DNA of 64,000 nucleotides, taken from Clostridiaceae bacterium (GTDB lineage: Bacteria > Bacillota > Clostridia > Lachnospirales > Lachnospiraceae). Of the stretch, positions 36,367-45,574 are shown in pieces (positions within the stretch are counted from its first letter, which is position 1; every line of letters starts with the position of its first letter). The notes under the pieces are model-generated. The model was given only the letters and a program-made list of their open reading frames with translations, was not told the origin of the DNA and did no database searches. Location: the NCBI GenBank assembly GCA_902362865.1, contig CABIYE010000005.1, positions 99,687 to 163,686 of the forward strand, in the 5' to 3' direction. The translations under genes were made by a program, and so were the position numbers.

Positions 36367-37467
36367 CTATATTCTCTGTAATACATTTTCAAAAGCTAGT
36401 AACAAGTTTCGTTTTGATAGGTTATACTTTTCACACAAACCATTATCACAATCTTTTATCCATTGATAATCGAGCTCAGGTTCATTATACTGTGGCCATA
36501 CCACACTATCGTCCTTGTAAATATATAAATCATGGTCATCATGTACCACTATGAAATATATTTCACCACATTCTCCACAAAATGCTGTTACATTAAAAAA
36601 TGGTGAATAGCATGAAAATATACTCACTAAATATTCAGACTCTTGCTTAATTTCCAGAATATATTCATTACCGTCAAAATTACAAACACTAAAATTTATA
36701 TCTATTTGATTCTCCTTTTGCATTTCAATATATTTTTTGTCATTGAGAAGTATTTCCATTATCTCTTTAAACTCCCCAATCTTACTGCTAGGGTTTTGAG
36801 CTCGCACCGCACAAACATATTCTTTCGAACTCTCCATAAGCTCATCAAGAAAATCCACAATATTATTATAAACAAAATCATCATCAAAAAGGAATTTTTT
36901 ACCATGTACAGTATCAACAACCAAATCATCACTCTTAAAATAAATATCAATGTCATCCAAATCAATCAACTGTGGATAAAGATAATTATAAATAATATCG
37001 AAAGTGTTTAGCATTTGTATAGTAAGCTCGCCCAAATCATCTGATTCATCTATACCAAAATGTGTAATCTCATTTCTTTTTTGTCCCAGACTATTTAAAA
37101 CCTGATGCACTTTTTTTGATTTATGAAATAAGTTATTATATTTCTCAATAGTTTCGATGTATTTTATCGTTTGAAATTTTCCTTCAGAAATAAGGATATC
37201 TTCTAATTTTAATGAATCTGTGATCTTAGATAAGGCATTTTTTATAGCCCGACTATTAGGCTCTTTATAAATAGATACCGGGTCATCAGATATTAAAATA
37301 GTTTTTAGCATAAGTTCAACTGCGTTTTCAAGAAAAACAATACATATTTTTTTTGCTTCGTCTATCTCGCTCATCTTATATTCTTCTTCGTGATAATAAA
37401 ATTTTTTAAAATTGTCAATCGCAATGCTAAGTGAGCTTATTGCATTTTGAGCCAATGTATATTTCAT
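36367..37467 (-). CDS. Uncharacterised HEPN-motif protein
   Basis: A 366-residue protein of low GC. The first 185 residues are helical and contain RNEITH (around residue 132), the R-x4-H pattern of HEPN ribonuclease-type domains, within an arrangement typical of HEPN/abortive-infection proteins (helices before and after, then an acidic stretch). The C-terminal half is beta-rich, with CGECGEIYFIVVHDDHDLYIY, and unassigned. AAAGAGG precedes the ATG. It stands in an island of RhuM, KilA-N and nuclease remnants. An RNA-targeting or phage-defence role is a guess from motif and context; I do not know a family name for the full-length protein. Confidence 0.6.
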   Translation of the reverse strand: MKYTLAQNAISSLSIAIDNFKKFYYHEEEYKMSEIDEAKKICIVFLENAVELMLKTILISDDPVSIYKEPNSRAIKNALSKITDSLKLEDILISEGKFQTIKYIETIEKYNNLFHKSKKVHQVLNSLGQKRNEITHFGIDESDDLGELTIQMLNTFDIIYNYLYPQLIDLDDIDIYFKSDDLVVDTVHGKKFLFDDDFVYNNIVDFLDELMESSKEYVCAVRAQNPSSKIGEFKEIMEILLNDKKYIEMQKENQIDINFSVCNFDGNEYILEIKQESEYLVSIFSCYSPFFNVTAFCGECGEIYFIVVHDDHDLYIYKDDSVVWPQYNEPELDYQWIKDCDNGLCEKYNLSKRNLLLAFENVLQRI

Positions 37468-37554
37468 GTATAACCCTCTTTATGATTTCTGGTAACTGAT
37501 TAAAAAAATCTTAATGCTCTCTTGGTTGATTTCTATAAAGTCAAGCCTTCCCAT

Positions 37555-38409
37555 TTAATTCATTTGTGAATCTATCCCCAATTGGGATAAGCTGCTTGAA
37601 CTCACCGTTTCCAATGTTTGCAACTGTTGTACCGCCAACTGTCGCAACAATTCCATGCGCTCTTTTTGACTTTTCCCCTGATTAATTAAAACAGCATTAT
37701 AACTTTCCAGGTTCGCAAGTACCAGTAATTGATTCAGCGTTGCTACATCCCGCATATTTCCTTTCACCGTTGAATTTTCATTTTTCCATTGCTTCGCCGT
37801 CTTTCCAAACAAAACTACATTCAACATATCTGCTTCATTAGCATAGGTATACGCCACCTGTGCGGGCGTTAATTCTGGTGGAATCAGATTTTCTTTAATT
37901 GCATCTGTATGTATCCTGTAATTCAACTTAGAAATTTCTCTATTCAAATTCCACCCCAAAGATAACCGACTGTTTTCGTCTGTCTTTAAACGCCTATAGT
38001 CTTTCATAATATATAGCTGGAATTCAGGAGAAATCCAAGTTGCAAAAGACATAGCAATATCACTATGAGCATACGTTCCGCCATAGCGTCCCGACTTTGA
38101 AACAATACCAATAGCATCCGTAGCTTCTATCCATTTCTTAGGCGACATTGTAAATGCGTTTGCTCCTGCCTGCTTTTTAAACCCCTCGAATTCGAGGGGT
38201 TTAAAATTTGGATTATGTAACCTTTCCCATAGTCCCAGAAATTCTATAACATCCCGATTTCTCATCCAGTTTTGAATAACCGCCGTCGGGTCATCGCTCT
38301 TATACCGGGCAATATCCGTCAATGAAATAAATTCATTTTCAAAATCCTGCGTGTAAATTCCAATATCTATCCCATTTGCATGAATTGTATCTTTAATTAT
38401 TTTCCCCAT
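37555..38409 (-). CDS. KilA-N domain DNA-binding protein
   Basis: A 284-residue protein with a KilA-N domain in its first 125 residues (FISLTDIARYKSDDPTAVIQNWMR, then GTYAHSDIAMSFATWISPEF). An ORF11-type C-terminal half follows with repeated leucines and a Q/S-rich tail. Start MGKIIKD is placed after GGAGGC. Such proteins are common in prophages and integrated elements and are thought to bind DNA; the target is unknown. Confidence 0.88.
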   Translation of the reverse strand: MGKIIKDTIHANGIDIGIYTQDFENEFISLTDIARYKSDDPTAVIQNWMRNRDVIEFLGLWERLHNPNFKPLEFEGFKKQAGANAFTMSPKKWIEATDAIGIVSKSGRYGGTYAHSDIAMSFATWISPEFQLYIMKDYRRLKTDENSRLSLGWNLNREISKLNYRIHTDAIKENLIPPELTPAQVAYTYANEADMLNVVLFGKTAKQWKNENSTVKGNMRDVATLNQLLVLANLESYNAVLINQGKSQKERMELLRQLAVQQLQTLETVSSSSLSQLGIDSQMN

Positions 38410-38462
38410 TGTGCCTCCTGCAATCACATCATAATGTTCGAAATACCTTATTCTCTTTCCTT

Positions 38463-38713
38463 TTAAGAAAATTCTGCTGAATAACTATCTTCATCTTCCC
38501 ACATTTCCCGATATGCTTCAATATAACTCTTAATACAACCAGGATATATATACAAATACCTTCTACACACTCTTTTATACAATCCCAGTATTTTTTCATC
38601 ACAAGCAAAATCCAGTAAATAATCAAGTAAATGTGACAATTCATCTTCTGGCGCACTTCTGCCGCACACATCTTCACCCAATGGTAAATAATCTGATAAA
38701 TCTTTTCATCCAT
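38463..38713 (-). pseudogene. Small uncharacterised gene, apparently frameshifted near its 5' end
   Basis: An ATG at 38713, overlapping the upstream stop, begins MDEK. Natural-looking sequence (DLSDYLPLGEDV, then SAPEDELSHLLDYLLDFACD) appears only after a one-base shift within GATGAAAAGATT (about 38702-38707) and ends at 38463. Alternatively translation starts at a TTG near 38681 and gives 72 residues. I do not recognise the family. Confidence 0.45.
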
Positions 38714-39060
38714 TAGATTACCTCAAAATATTTAAACGCCTCCGTTATCGCTTCTACCTTTTCTTTCGGTGGATGTTTCCTCGGTTGTTTCGATTCCTCT
38801 ACTGCATTTGGAGCATCATACATTGCCAGACCTAATGACCGCTTTACCTCCGCAATATGTGCAGTATGCACCTTAAATCCATATTTCTTTTCCACATATT
38901 CCTGTATCATTTTATATGTGATTTTCGGTTTCGGCTGATATTTCTTTGCACGCTCCGCTATTGCATCCAGAGGCACCTTGCCCTCGCCTTCTCCGAATTC
39001 CACCGTCACGTTGATGATACTATCTGGTGATTTGTGGGACAGAAGCACGACACTCTCCAC
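38713..39060 (-). CDS. Orphan RlmD-type C-terminal accessory domain
   Basis: A 115-residue protein matching the extra C-terminal domain that Lachnospiraceae append to RlmD-like RNA uracil methyltransferases (begins VESVVLLSHKSPD, ends EAFKYFEVI, with KVHTAHIAEVKRSLG in between). In those enzymes the sequence HVE(T/S)VVLLS links the catalytic domain to this tail; here CATGTGGAGAGTGTC still encodes HVESV, but no methyltransferase domain precedes it. It lies out of frame inside the 3' end of a DUF1016 fragment. It is either a stand-alone small protein or the leftover of a deleted methyltransferase. Confidence 0.6.
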   Translation of the reverse strand: MESVVLLSHKSPDSIINVTVEFGEGEGKVPLDAIAERAKKYQPKPKITYKMIQEYVEKKYGFKVHTAHIAEVKRSLGLAMYDAPNAVEESKQPRKHPPKEKVEAITEAFKYFEVI

Positions 39061-39485
39061 ATGAGTACCAAATCAAAACATATCCCCACAAAATCGCGGA
39101 AATATGAACAATATTTATACAGTACTAATACTGCTCGTGCAACCCTTTTCCCACAAAATATAAGTTCCATCAATTTTGCACCACCCTGATGCAAAATTTC
39201 TTCAGATGGTATTCGGCGTGCAAACTGTTTCATATAATTAAGATTTCTAACGGAATATCCTTCTCTACTAGGATAAGTCATTCTCAAATCTTTTGATAAT
39301 GTTTCAACAAATTTATTTCCCCATTGGCTGTATTGGAGAATTACGTTCCCTATATTCCAAAATAAAATATTGCGTTCGACATTTGCATTTGTCATTACCT
39401 GATACTGTGCTTGTTTAATTCGCTTTTTTATCTTTTCCAAAACATCAATATATTCGTCCATAACTATCTCTGTTTTTTTCACCAT
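39006..39485 (-). pseudogene. DUF1016 N-terminal (YhcG-like PDDEXK nuclease) fragment
   Basis: Starting at ATG 39485 (GGAGGTGAA upstream), the first 100 residues match the DUF1016 N-terminal domain (RIKQAQYQVMTNANVERNI, YPSREGYSVRNLNYMKQFA, IPSEEILHQ). Full proteins run to about 350 residues with a C-terminal PDDEXK nuclease. Here the similarity ends at IPSEEILHQ, followed by about 60 unrelated codons running into the methyltransferase-tail region. The catalytic domain is missing. Confidence 0.65.
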
Positions 39486-39524
39486 TATATTCACCTCCAT
39501 ATCCTGTCCCACTTCCTATCATTA

Positions 39525-39785
39525 TTACCCACCACAAGCTTCACCTGTAGTTTTTAAAACCTTATCAAGATGCTCCACATAATCTGCCATATACATGGGA
39601 TTATGGCGCATAGCCTGAATTTCTGCAAAATCAAAGTAACCTGATACAATATTATTTAATATTCTCAATTCCTCATCATTAAGGTAATTCTTTGCAATAT
39701 TAATATCTTTTAATGCAGGAAAATCACCAGAAAAACTTTTTAGTCCCATAAAAGGCTGACTGGCATCCGCACGTTCATATTTTTG
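39525..39785 (-). pseudogene. RhuM-family C-terminal fragment
   Basis: An open frame between a TAG (39786-39788) and the stop at 39525 encodes YERADASQPFMGLKSFSGD, then IAKNYLNDEELRILNNIVSG and HNPMYMADYVEHLDKVLK, the C-terminus of RhuM. Its N-terminal part is absent. In another frame the preceding 39775-39843 reads KNLGGGNYWKELLAKI and stops, perhaps the tail of another lost gene. This is not the missing part of the RhuM fragment at 35924 in simple insertion order, because the C-terminal piece lies upstream of the N-terminal piece. Confidence 0.6.
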
Positions 39786-39844
39786 CTAATAACTCTTTCC
39801 AGTAATTACCGCCACCCAAATTTTTCATTCCATTCCAAGAGAGA

Positions 39845-41089
39845 TTAGTCGTCTCCACAGGGAAAATATACGAAGAGCTCAAAATATCCATCTTCCGCAT
39901 GAACCGTCATTTCCCCGCCGTGACGCCTCGCAATCTCACGAATACTTTGCAGCCCGAACCCGTGGTTTTCCGTATCTTTCTTTGATGTCTGCGGCATTTC
40001 TCCTGCCTTTACTTCCAGGGCACATGGATTCTTTACAGAGAACAGAAACATCCCCTTTTGCAGCCTGCTCTCCAGAAACACTGTCTTTTCCGGCAGTTCC
40101 TGCCGCTCACACGCTTCCGCCGCATTATCCAGCGCATTTGCAAAAATCGCACAGACATCAATCTTCTCAAAAGGCAGTTCCCCCGGAATCTCAATCTTCC
40201 ATTGAAATGTAATCCCCTTCCGGCGCAGCATACTCTCCTTTGCGGTCAGCACAGCATTCACAGTCGCATCCCCGCAGTAATTCAGAGTCTTTGTGATACT
40301 ATCGTTTTCCAACAGTTCCCGGATATATTCTTCCCGTTTCGGCTCCGGAAGCACAGCAAGTGTCTGCAGATGATTTGCCATGTCATGTTTCAGCCTTCGT
40401 ACTTCAAACTGCCTGGCTTCCATTGTATCATAATAATTCTGTTTTATCTTTGCAAACAGTACCTGTTCTTCCATCTTTTTCTGTTCCGCCAGCACTGAAA
40501 CAGCCCAGAGTAAACCTGCAAATGAAAACAGCGCAATGCCAAGAAGGGTAAAATGCAGCCACATATCCGACAGATTATCCCAATATGGGCTCGGCATCAT
40601 CACAACCGCAGCCACAATCCCGAGCGGCGTGAGAGACAGCAATAATAACAGCCACCACATAGGCGCAGATAAATCATACTCCTTTTCCGGGCCAAACCGC
40701 TTTGCCGCCAGATAAAAGAGGATTGCAAATAAAACTCGACCTGCTATATAAAACGATGCTTCCGCAAACAGCCGCTCTGCCCAGTTGTCTGCCAGCGTAT
40801 TATACGCCAAAATCATACTGCTTACCATGATACTGACTGCTGTTTTTCGAATGCCGCTCCCTTCACAGGCAATGTACATCCCAAATACAAAAACCGCCAG
40901 ACCAACCGGGAAATTGAACCGGTCTCCGATAAACAGGATATTCCCTGTTGCAACCCAACAAGAGAGGTACGCCACAATCCGGCTGAAGCGATTTTTCTTA
41001 AAGTTCAGAAAACACCCTATCGCCTTTGTATTAAATGCAGTAGAAATCAACACAGCCGCTAATTGCAGAAGAAACGCTACCGTACGCAT
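39845..41089 (-). CDS. AgrC-like sensor histidine kinase (GHKL)
   Basis: A 414-residue kinase with six hydrophobic helices in the first 210 residues. A short dimerisation segment carries H235 in RRLKHDMANHLQ, and a GHKL ATPase domain follows with N-box NALDNAAEAC and G-box GFGLQSI. It overlaps the LytTR regulator gene by 13 nt. The two lie divergent from a Bce-like ABC transporter, so the system probably senses a peptide or antimicrobial and controls that transporter. Confidence 0.9.
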   Translation of the reverse strand: MRTVAFLLQLAAVLISTAFNTKAIGCFLNFKKNRFSRIVAYLSCWVATGNILFIGDRFNFPVGLAVFVFGMYIACEGSGIRKTAVSIMVSSMILAYNTLADNWAERLFAEASFYIAGRVLFAILFYLAAKRFGPEKEYDLSAPMWWLLLLLSLTPLGIVAAVVMMPSPYWDNLSDMWLHFTLLGIALFSFAGLLWAVSVLAEQKKMEEQVLFAKIKQNYYDTMEARQFEVRRLKHDMANHLQTLAVLPEPKREEYIRELLENDSITKTLNYCGDATVNAVLTAKESMLRRKGITFQWKIEIPGELPFEKIDVCAIFANALDNAAEACERQELPEKTVFLESRLQKGMFLFSVKNPCALEVKAGEMPQTSKKDTENHGFGLQSIREIARRHGGEMTVHAEDGYFELFVYFPCGDD

Positions 41090-41835
41090 ACAGACACCTC
41101 CAGCATTACCCGCGCAATTTTCTGCATTGCTTCATTCTTCATAGCCCTGCTTACCGGAAGCTCTCTTCCACCCACGGCAACATGGGAAGCATCCATATGC
41201 TCCACCCGCACAGCATTTACCAGATAACGCTGATGGATCCGCACGAATGAATATTCCGCAGACCTTTCTTTACGCAGTCTAAGCTCTTCCTCTACCTGAT
41301 TCAGCTTTTGATAAAACCCATATTCTCTGAGTTCTCCGCCGCTTTGCGAACATACCAGCACAACCTGTCTCCGGTCACTGTAAAAATAAAGGATATCCCG
41401 AAGCCGGAACCGATATGTTCCCTCTGTATTTCTCAGAGTATACATCTCTTCCTGCTCCCGGAGCTGTAACTCTCGAACGCGTTTTACCGTATGCCACAGT
41501 TTATCCATATCCACCGGTTTCATCAGATAATCCAGTGCGCCGACACTGTATCCGTCAAATACATAATCTGCATACCCCGTCACAAACACAATCAGGAGTT
41601 CCCGATTAAATTTTCGAATATTATGGGCTGTCTCCATCCCATTCATATCAGCCATCTCCACATCCAGAAACAGCAGGTCTATCTCTCCCGGGTGCTTCTC
41701 AAGCCATCTGACCGCAGCATTGCCGGAGGAAAATTCATACACAACCTCTTCTCCTTCGTGCAGTATCCTTTCCAATTGGAGGTATAACGATTCCCTTGCA
41801 TTCACCTCATCATCACAGATCGCTATCCGCAGCAT
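41077..41835 (-). CDS. LytTR family response regulator
   Basis: A 252-residue regulator: receiver domain with D58 in LLFLDVEMAD (counted from the chosen start) and KPVD, then a C-terminal LytTR DNA-binding domain (about 150-250; YSFVRIHQRYLVN). The start MLRIAICDD is preferred over an ATG 21 nt upstream because of the AGAAGG site just before it. LytTR proteins bind paired direct repeats; candidate sites are in the 290-bp divergent region upstream of the ABC transporter. Confidence 0.9.
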   Translation of the reverse strand: MLRIAICDDEVNARESLYLQLERILHEGEEVVYEFSSGNAAVRWLEKHPGEIDLLFLDVEMADMNGMETAHNIRKFNRELLIVFVTGYADYVFDGYSVGALDYLMKPVDMDKLWHTVKRVRELQLREQEEMYTLRNTEGTYRFRLRDILYFYSDRRQVVLVCSQSGGELREYGFYQKLNQVEEELRLRKERSAEYSFVRIHQRYLVNAVRVEHMDASHVAVGGRELPVSRAMKNEAMQKIARVMLEVSVCVR

Positions 41836-41919
41836 TACCTTCTCACTCCGTTTCATTGGATTCTGTACGTATTATACCATGCCTGCAAAGTTTGTGGAAT
41901 CCCTCACCGGCGCTCTCCC

Positions 41920-41946
41920 TTGCAGTTCTTTCCATGAGAACTGCAA
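41920..41946. promoter_or_regulatory. Perfect 10-bp inverted repeat in the divergent TCS/ABC region
   Basis: TTGCAGTTCT (41920-41929) and AGAACTGCAA (41937-41946), spacer 7. A further GAACTGC occurs at 41988, exactly 50 bp from the one at 41938, about five helical turns. A binding site for the LytTR regulator or an mRNA hairpin in the kinase/regulator leader are both possible. Confidence 0.5.
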
Positions 41947-42124
41947 ATCTTTACAATTTCAGCAGACTATTTCCAAACTTTACATCTGAACTGCCAAACT
42001 TCCCCTTTTCTCTCCATCTTTTTCTTTTTCGTGTTATCGTCTTCCTGACAGCAGTGCACAAAGAGCGGCGCACTCTTTCATGTACCGCCACTATTCCAAT
42101 ATACAAAAAAGAAAGGAGAACACA

Positions 42125-42871
42125 ATGCTGTATGTAAAGAACTTATACAAATCTTACCTGTCCGGATCAAAAGAATACCCGGTACTGAAAAAAATCAATC
42201 TCCATATCGGAGTGGGAGAATTTGTCGCAGTGATGGGGCCGTCAGGCTCCGGAAAGAGCACCCTCTTAAACTGCATTTCCTGCTATATTCCATTTGAAAA
42301 AGGCGAAATCCGCCTTGGCGGAACGGCTCTGGCAAATCTCGATGAAACCGCTCTGGCGAAGGTTCGTAATGAAAAACTGGGCTTTGTTTTTCAGGATTTT
42401 ATGCTGCTGGATGGTCTGACGATCCGGGAAAATATTCTTGTCCCCCGCATCATTCGGGGAAATGCTGACCATGAAGGCGAAGAGCTTGCCGACCATCTCC
42501 TGACACTGTTTGGCATCGACCATATCCGCAGCAAATATCCCGCCGAAGTTTCCGGCGGAGAACGCCAGCGAGCCGCCGTCGTCAGGAGCCTAATCAACCG
42601 TCCTCTGATGATTCTGGCAGATGAACCAACCGGCAATCTGGACAGCAAATCAGGCCGAACTGTAATGGAAGCCTTTGAAAATGCAAGAAACCAAATGAAC
42701 ACAACCGTCTTCATGGTGACCCACGACAGCTTCTTTGCCTCTTTCTGCGACCGGGTCATTTTGCTGAAGGACGGCATGGTTTTCAGAGAATTGGAAAAAA
42801 ACGGGAACCGCAGCAGCTTCCACGAACTGCTTCTAACTACAATCAAAGAAATGAGTGGTGATATCCAATGA
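42125..42871 (+). CDS. ABC transporter ATP-binding protein, BceA-like
   Basis: A 248-residue MacB/BceA-type ATPase: Walker A GPSGSGKST (38-46), signature VSGGERQRAA, Walker B LMILADEPTGNLD, switch VTHD. The start follows GAAAGGAG. It overlaps the permease gene by 4 nt (ATGA). The pair resembles antimicrobial-peptide resistance transporters that are controlled by neighbouring two-component systems. Confidence 0.92.
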   Translation: MLYVKNLYKSYLSGSKEYPVLKKINLHIGVGEFVAVMGPSGSGKSTLLNCISCYIPFEKGEIRLGGTALANLDETALAKVRNEKLGFVFQDFMLLDGLTIRENILVPRIIRGNADHEGEELADHLLTLFGIDHIRSKYPAEVSGGERQRAAVVRSLINRPLMILADEPTGNLDSKSGRTVMEAFENARNQMNTTVFMVTHDSFFASFCDRVILLKDGMVFRELEKNGNRSSFHELLLTTIKEMSGDIQ

Positions 42872-44979
42872 TGACAATGCAAAAATTAGAACAAAAACTA
42901 CAAAAAGCCGACCGGAAACAAGCAGGCCTCTACCTGCTCTGCAACTTTATTGCCCTGATGCTCATTTCCGCTTACTCGGCAATGATGTTCTCTCCGACAG
43001 TTTTAACCATTCTGCCGGAAGGCGGAGACAGCCGCAAACAGATTGTGGCGATATTTATCCTGGCGCTATTTGGATGCGTCATCTTTACCGTCTACGCTGC
43101 CAGTCTGTTTTTCCGCAAAAAATCCCGAAAGCTCGGCATCCTGCTGGCGCTCGGCGCTTCCAAAAGAAAGCTCTCCCCCGGATTATTCCGGGAAGTACTG
43201 ACACTAAGCATGACATCCTCCCTTGCGGGTATTCTGGCCGGTTTTCCGTTTACATGGGGTCTGTGGAACCTGTTTCGTGTACTGATTGTAGACAGTTCAG
43301 ACATGCGCCTTAAGTTTGATTTCAGATGTCTGACAGTCTCCTTTCTATTTTTCGCATTAACTGTCACATTTTCCTGTGCCACAGCTTACCGCTGCCTGAG
43401 AAAGACCAACATCATGGATATTATCCATGAGGAACATAAAAACGAACCCGTGCGGGAGCCGAAAAAATACTGTGGGCTTCTGGGAATCCTGATTCTTTTT
43501 GCCGGAGCCGTCACCGGCTACAATGCTCCCGGCGTATACATGGCTCTGTTTGACGCCTACCCGCCTGCATGGATCAACCTCTTCTTCGCACCGGTTTTTG
43601 CCGGTCTGTATATGATTATGCTGCATACCGTCGTCCACGGCTGGGGCTTCCGTAAAAAACATTCCTATCAGCATCTCATTTCCCGCAGTATGATGAAATT
43701 CCAAGGCCGGCAGACCGCCAACAACCTACTTGTCTGTACCGTACTCATCGCAGGAGGCTGCTTCGCCCTGTTCTACCTGCCCATGCTGGGTACAGGACAG
43801 ATTCTCGAAACACAGGAACGCAGCTTCGATTATGCCTTCCATTACCGCGCCGACCAAAATGTGCCGACAAAACAGGAAATCCTTACGCTTGCCGACAACT
43901 ACGGGCTGAAACTAAAGGACTGGCACAGCGGAGAATATCTGCTTCTCGGCCTGGATGGTGTTGTGCAGGTTGAAGATAAACCGGACAGCCGTGCATATCA
44001 CTACGAATACCGGGAACTAAAACAGCAGGGGAAATTTTTGTCCGAATCCTGTTTCAACCGAATGACCGGGCAAACTATTGACATTGCGCCCGGATGCTAC
44101 CGCGCAGTTTCCAATGAGAGCGAAACCGGAACCTATTATCTGGAACTGGAATCCACGGAATTGACAAATATGGTTACACGGGCAAAAACCCCCATCCGAT
44201 TTGACGGCTTTGTCCATAATGAAATGCTACTGGATGCCATCGGCTATTACATTCTGGATGATGCAGATTATGAAGCTGCAGCCAACAAACTAACAGACGA
44301 ATGGCGCGGGAATCTTTTATGGTTCAATGCAGACGGAGCTGACAGTTATTCGTTTGCAAATGCATTGCTAAAACAATTTATCACCGGGTTCAATTCCGAA
44401 TGCGAAACCATTTACGCCTATGACCCGGTAGAAAAAATCGCCGCCAACGAAAATGGCAATATCTATTGGGGTGATACTGACGAGATTTCCAAAATCAGCT
44501 TCTCCAATCCCGACAGCTATGATTTTCGCGCTTACTGGACCTATATGCCGAAAATCCGTATTCTCGACCAACACGACTGCCTGCGAAATTTCTCGGTGTT
44601 CCTGATGATGTTTCTTTTCATCTCCATTGTCTGCCTGACAGCGGCGTTTGTTATCAGCCACACCAGATGTCAGACGATTGCACTGAACAACCGCTATGTC
44701 TTTGACGATTTAAAACGCCTGGGAGCATCCCCTGCCTTTCTCCTGAGCGAGATTCGCAGCCAATGCGGCAGTGTATTCAAAACACCCATGCTTGTCGGTT
44801 CCTCCGCAATGTTTCTGCTATATTCGCTGATGATGCTCGGTAATGACGGAAAACTTACGAGAGAAGAATCCGCAGGTCTCCTGGTGTGCCTTGCCGCAGT
44901 TGCCGCTATTGCCTCAGCCTTATATGCCGTGTACCGTTTGACAGTACGGAAAGTGGCGCAAACACTGGGAGTGCGGTAA
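42868..44979 (+). CDS. FtsX-like ABC permease, BceB-like
   Basis: A 703-residue permease with about ten transmembrane helices in the BceB layout: one FtsX half near residues 20-170, central helices at 200-310, a large extracellular domain of about 240 residues (about 320-560) and a C-terminal FtsX half. The conserved KSRKLGILLALGASKRKL cytosolic helix is present. With the ATPase it would remove or detoxify membrane-active peptides; the actual substrate is unknown. Confidence 0.9.
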   Translation: MMTMQKLEQKLQKADRKQAGLYLLCNFIALMLISAYSAMMFSPTVLTILPEGGDSRKQIVAIFILALFGCVIFTVYAASLFFRKKSRKLGILLALGASKRKLSPGLFREVLTLSMTSSLAGILAGFPFTWGLWNLFRVLIVDSSDMRLKFDFRCLTVSFLFFALTVTFSCATAYRCLRKTNIMDIIHEEHKNEPVREPKKYCGLLGILILFAGAVTGYNAPGVYMALFDAYPPAWINLFFAPVFAGLYMIMLHTVVHGWGFRKKHSYQHLISRSMMKFQGRQTANNLLVCTVLIAGGCFALFYLPMLGTGQILETQERSFDYAFHYRADQNVPTKQEILTLADNYGLKLKDWHSGEYLLLGLDGVVQVEDKPDSRAYHYEYRELKQQGKFLSESCFNRMTGQTIDIAPGCYRAVSNESETGTYYLELESTELTNMVTRAKTPIRFDGFVHNEMLLDAIGYYILDDADYEAAANKLTDEWRGNLLWFNADGADSYSFANALLKQFITGFNSECETIYAYDPVEKIAANENGNIYWGDTDEISKISFSNPDSYDFRAYWTYMPKIRILDQHDCLRNFSVFLMMFLFISIVCLTAAFVISHTRCQTIALNNRYVFDDLKRLGASPAFLLSEIRSQCGSVFKTPMLVGSSAMFLLYSLMMLGNDGKLTREESAGLLVCLAAVAAIASALYAVYRLTVRKVAQTLGVR

Positions 44980-45000
44980 AACAAAGCAAGTCCCTGTACG

Positions 45001-45543
45001 TTACAGCATATAGGAACTATCCGACAATATCTTTTCAAGAAACAGATGCCCGGAATGAGGGATTGCGCCTCCTACCTTCATTGGGGCATCTGAGACAATC
45101 CGAAATCCCAGTTTCTTATAAAGAGATACGGCCGGGATATTTTGACTTCCTGTATCCAGCCTTATCGCTTCACAGGAATTACGTTTTGCTAATTCCATCG
45201 CGTATTTAACCAGTGAAGAGGCTATCCCTTTCCCTGCCATACAGGGGCGCACCATGAGCAAATGAATTACCATTACTTTATCATCTGTCAAAGATTTTCC
45301 CCAGGTTACCGTTCTATACTCTGTCGGCTGTACTTTATCCACAATAATGCTTCCTGCAATGCTGCCTTCTTCCTCATACACATATAACGCCCCGGCACAC
45401 AATGCGTCTTCCGCATCCTTTTTCGTTGGATATATACCTTTTTTAAATACCGTAAATGCGCCATGTTCATTTTCATATGCGAAATGTTCATTATACATGG
45501 CTTCAATCCATTCCACGTCACTTGAAATTGCTTTTCTAACCAT
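45001..45543 (-). CDS. GNAT family N-acetyltransferase
   Basis: A 180-residue acetyltransferase with the acetyl-CoA loop MAGKGIASSLVKYAMELAK and C-terminal NIPAVSLYKKLGFRIV. Start ATG at 45543 follows GGAGG. Substrate unknown; the fold and length fit small-molecule acetyltransferases. Confidence 0.88.
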   Translation of the reverse strand: MVRKAISSDVEWIEAMYNEHFAYENEHGAFTVFKKGIYPTKKDAEDALCAGALYVYEEEGSIAGSIIVDKVQPTEYRTVTWGKSLTDDKVMVIHLLMVRPCMAGKGIASSLVKYAMELAKRNSCEAIRLDTGSQNIPAVSLYKKLGFRIVSDAPMKVGGAIPHSGHLFLEKILSDSSYML

Positions 45544-45574
45544 CGCTGCCTCCAACTCTCAAAATCTCTGTATC

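Noticed and set aside
36052..36381. 109-codon plus-strand frame
   Set aside because: Low-complexity composition, no RBS, and it runs antisense to the RhuM pseudogene, whose amino-acid signature is convincing.
39775..39843. Possible C-terminal peptide KNLGGGNYWKELLAKI
   Set aside because: Looks like a natural protein tail in frame to a stop, but it is too short to name and follows directly after the kinase stop. It is noted only under the RhuM fragment.
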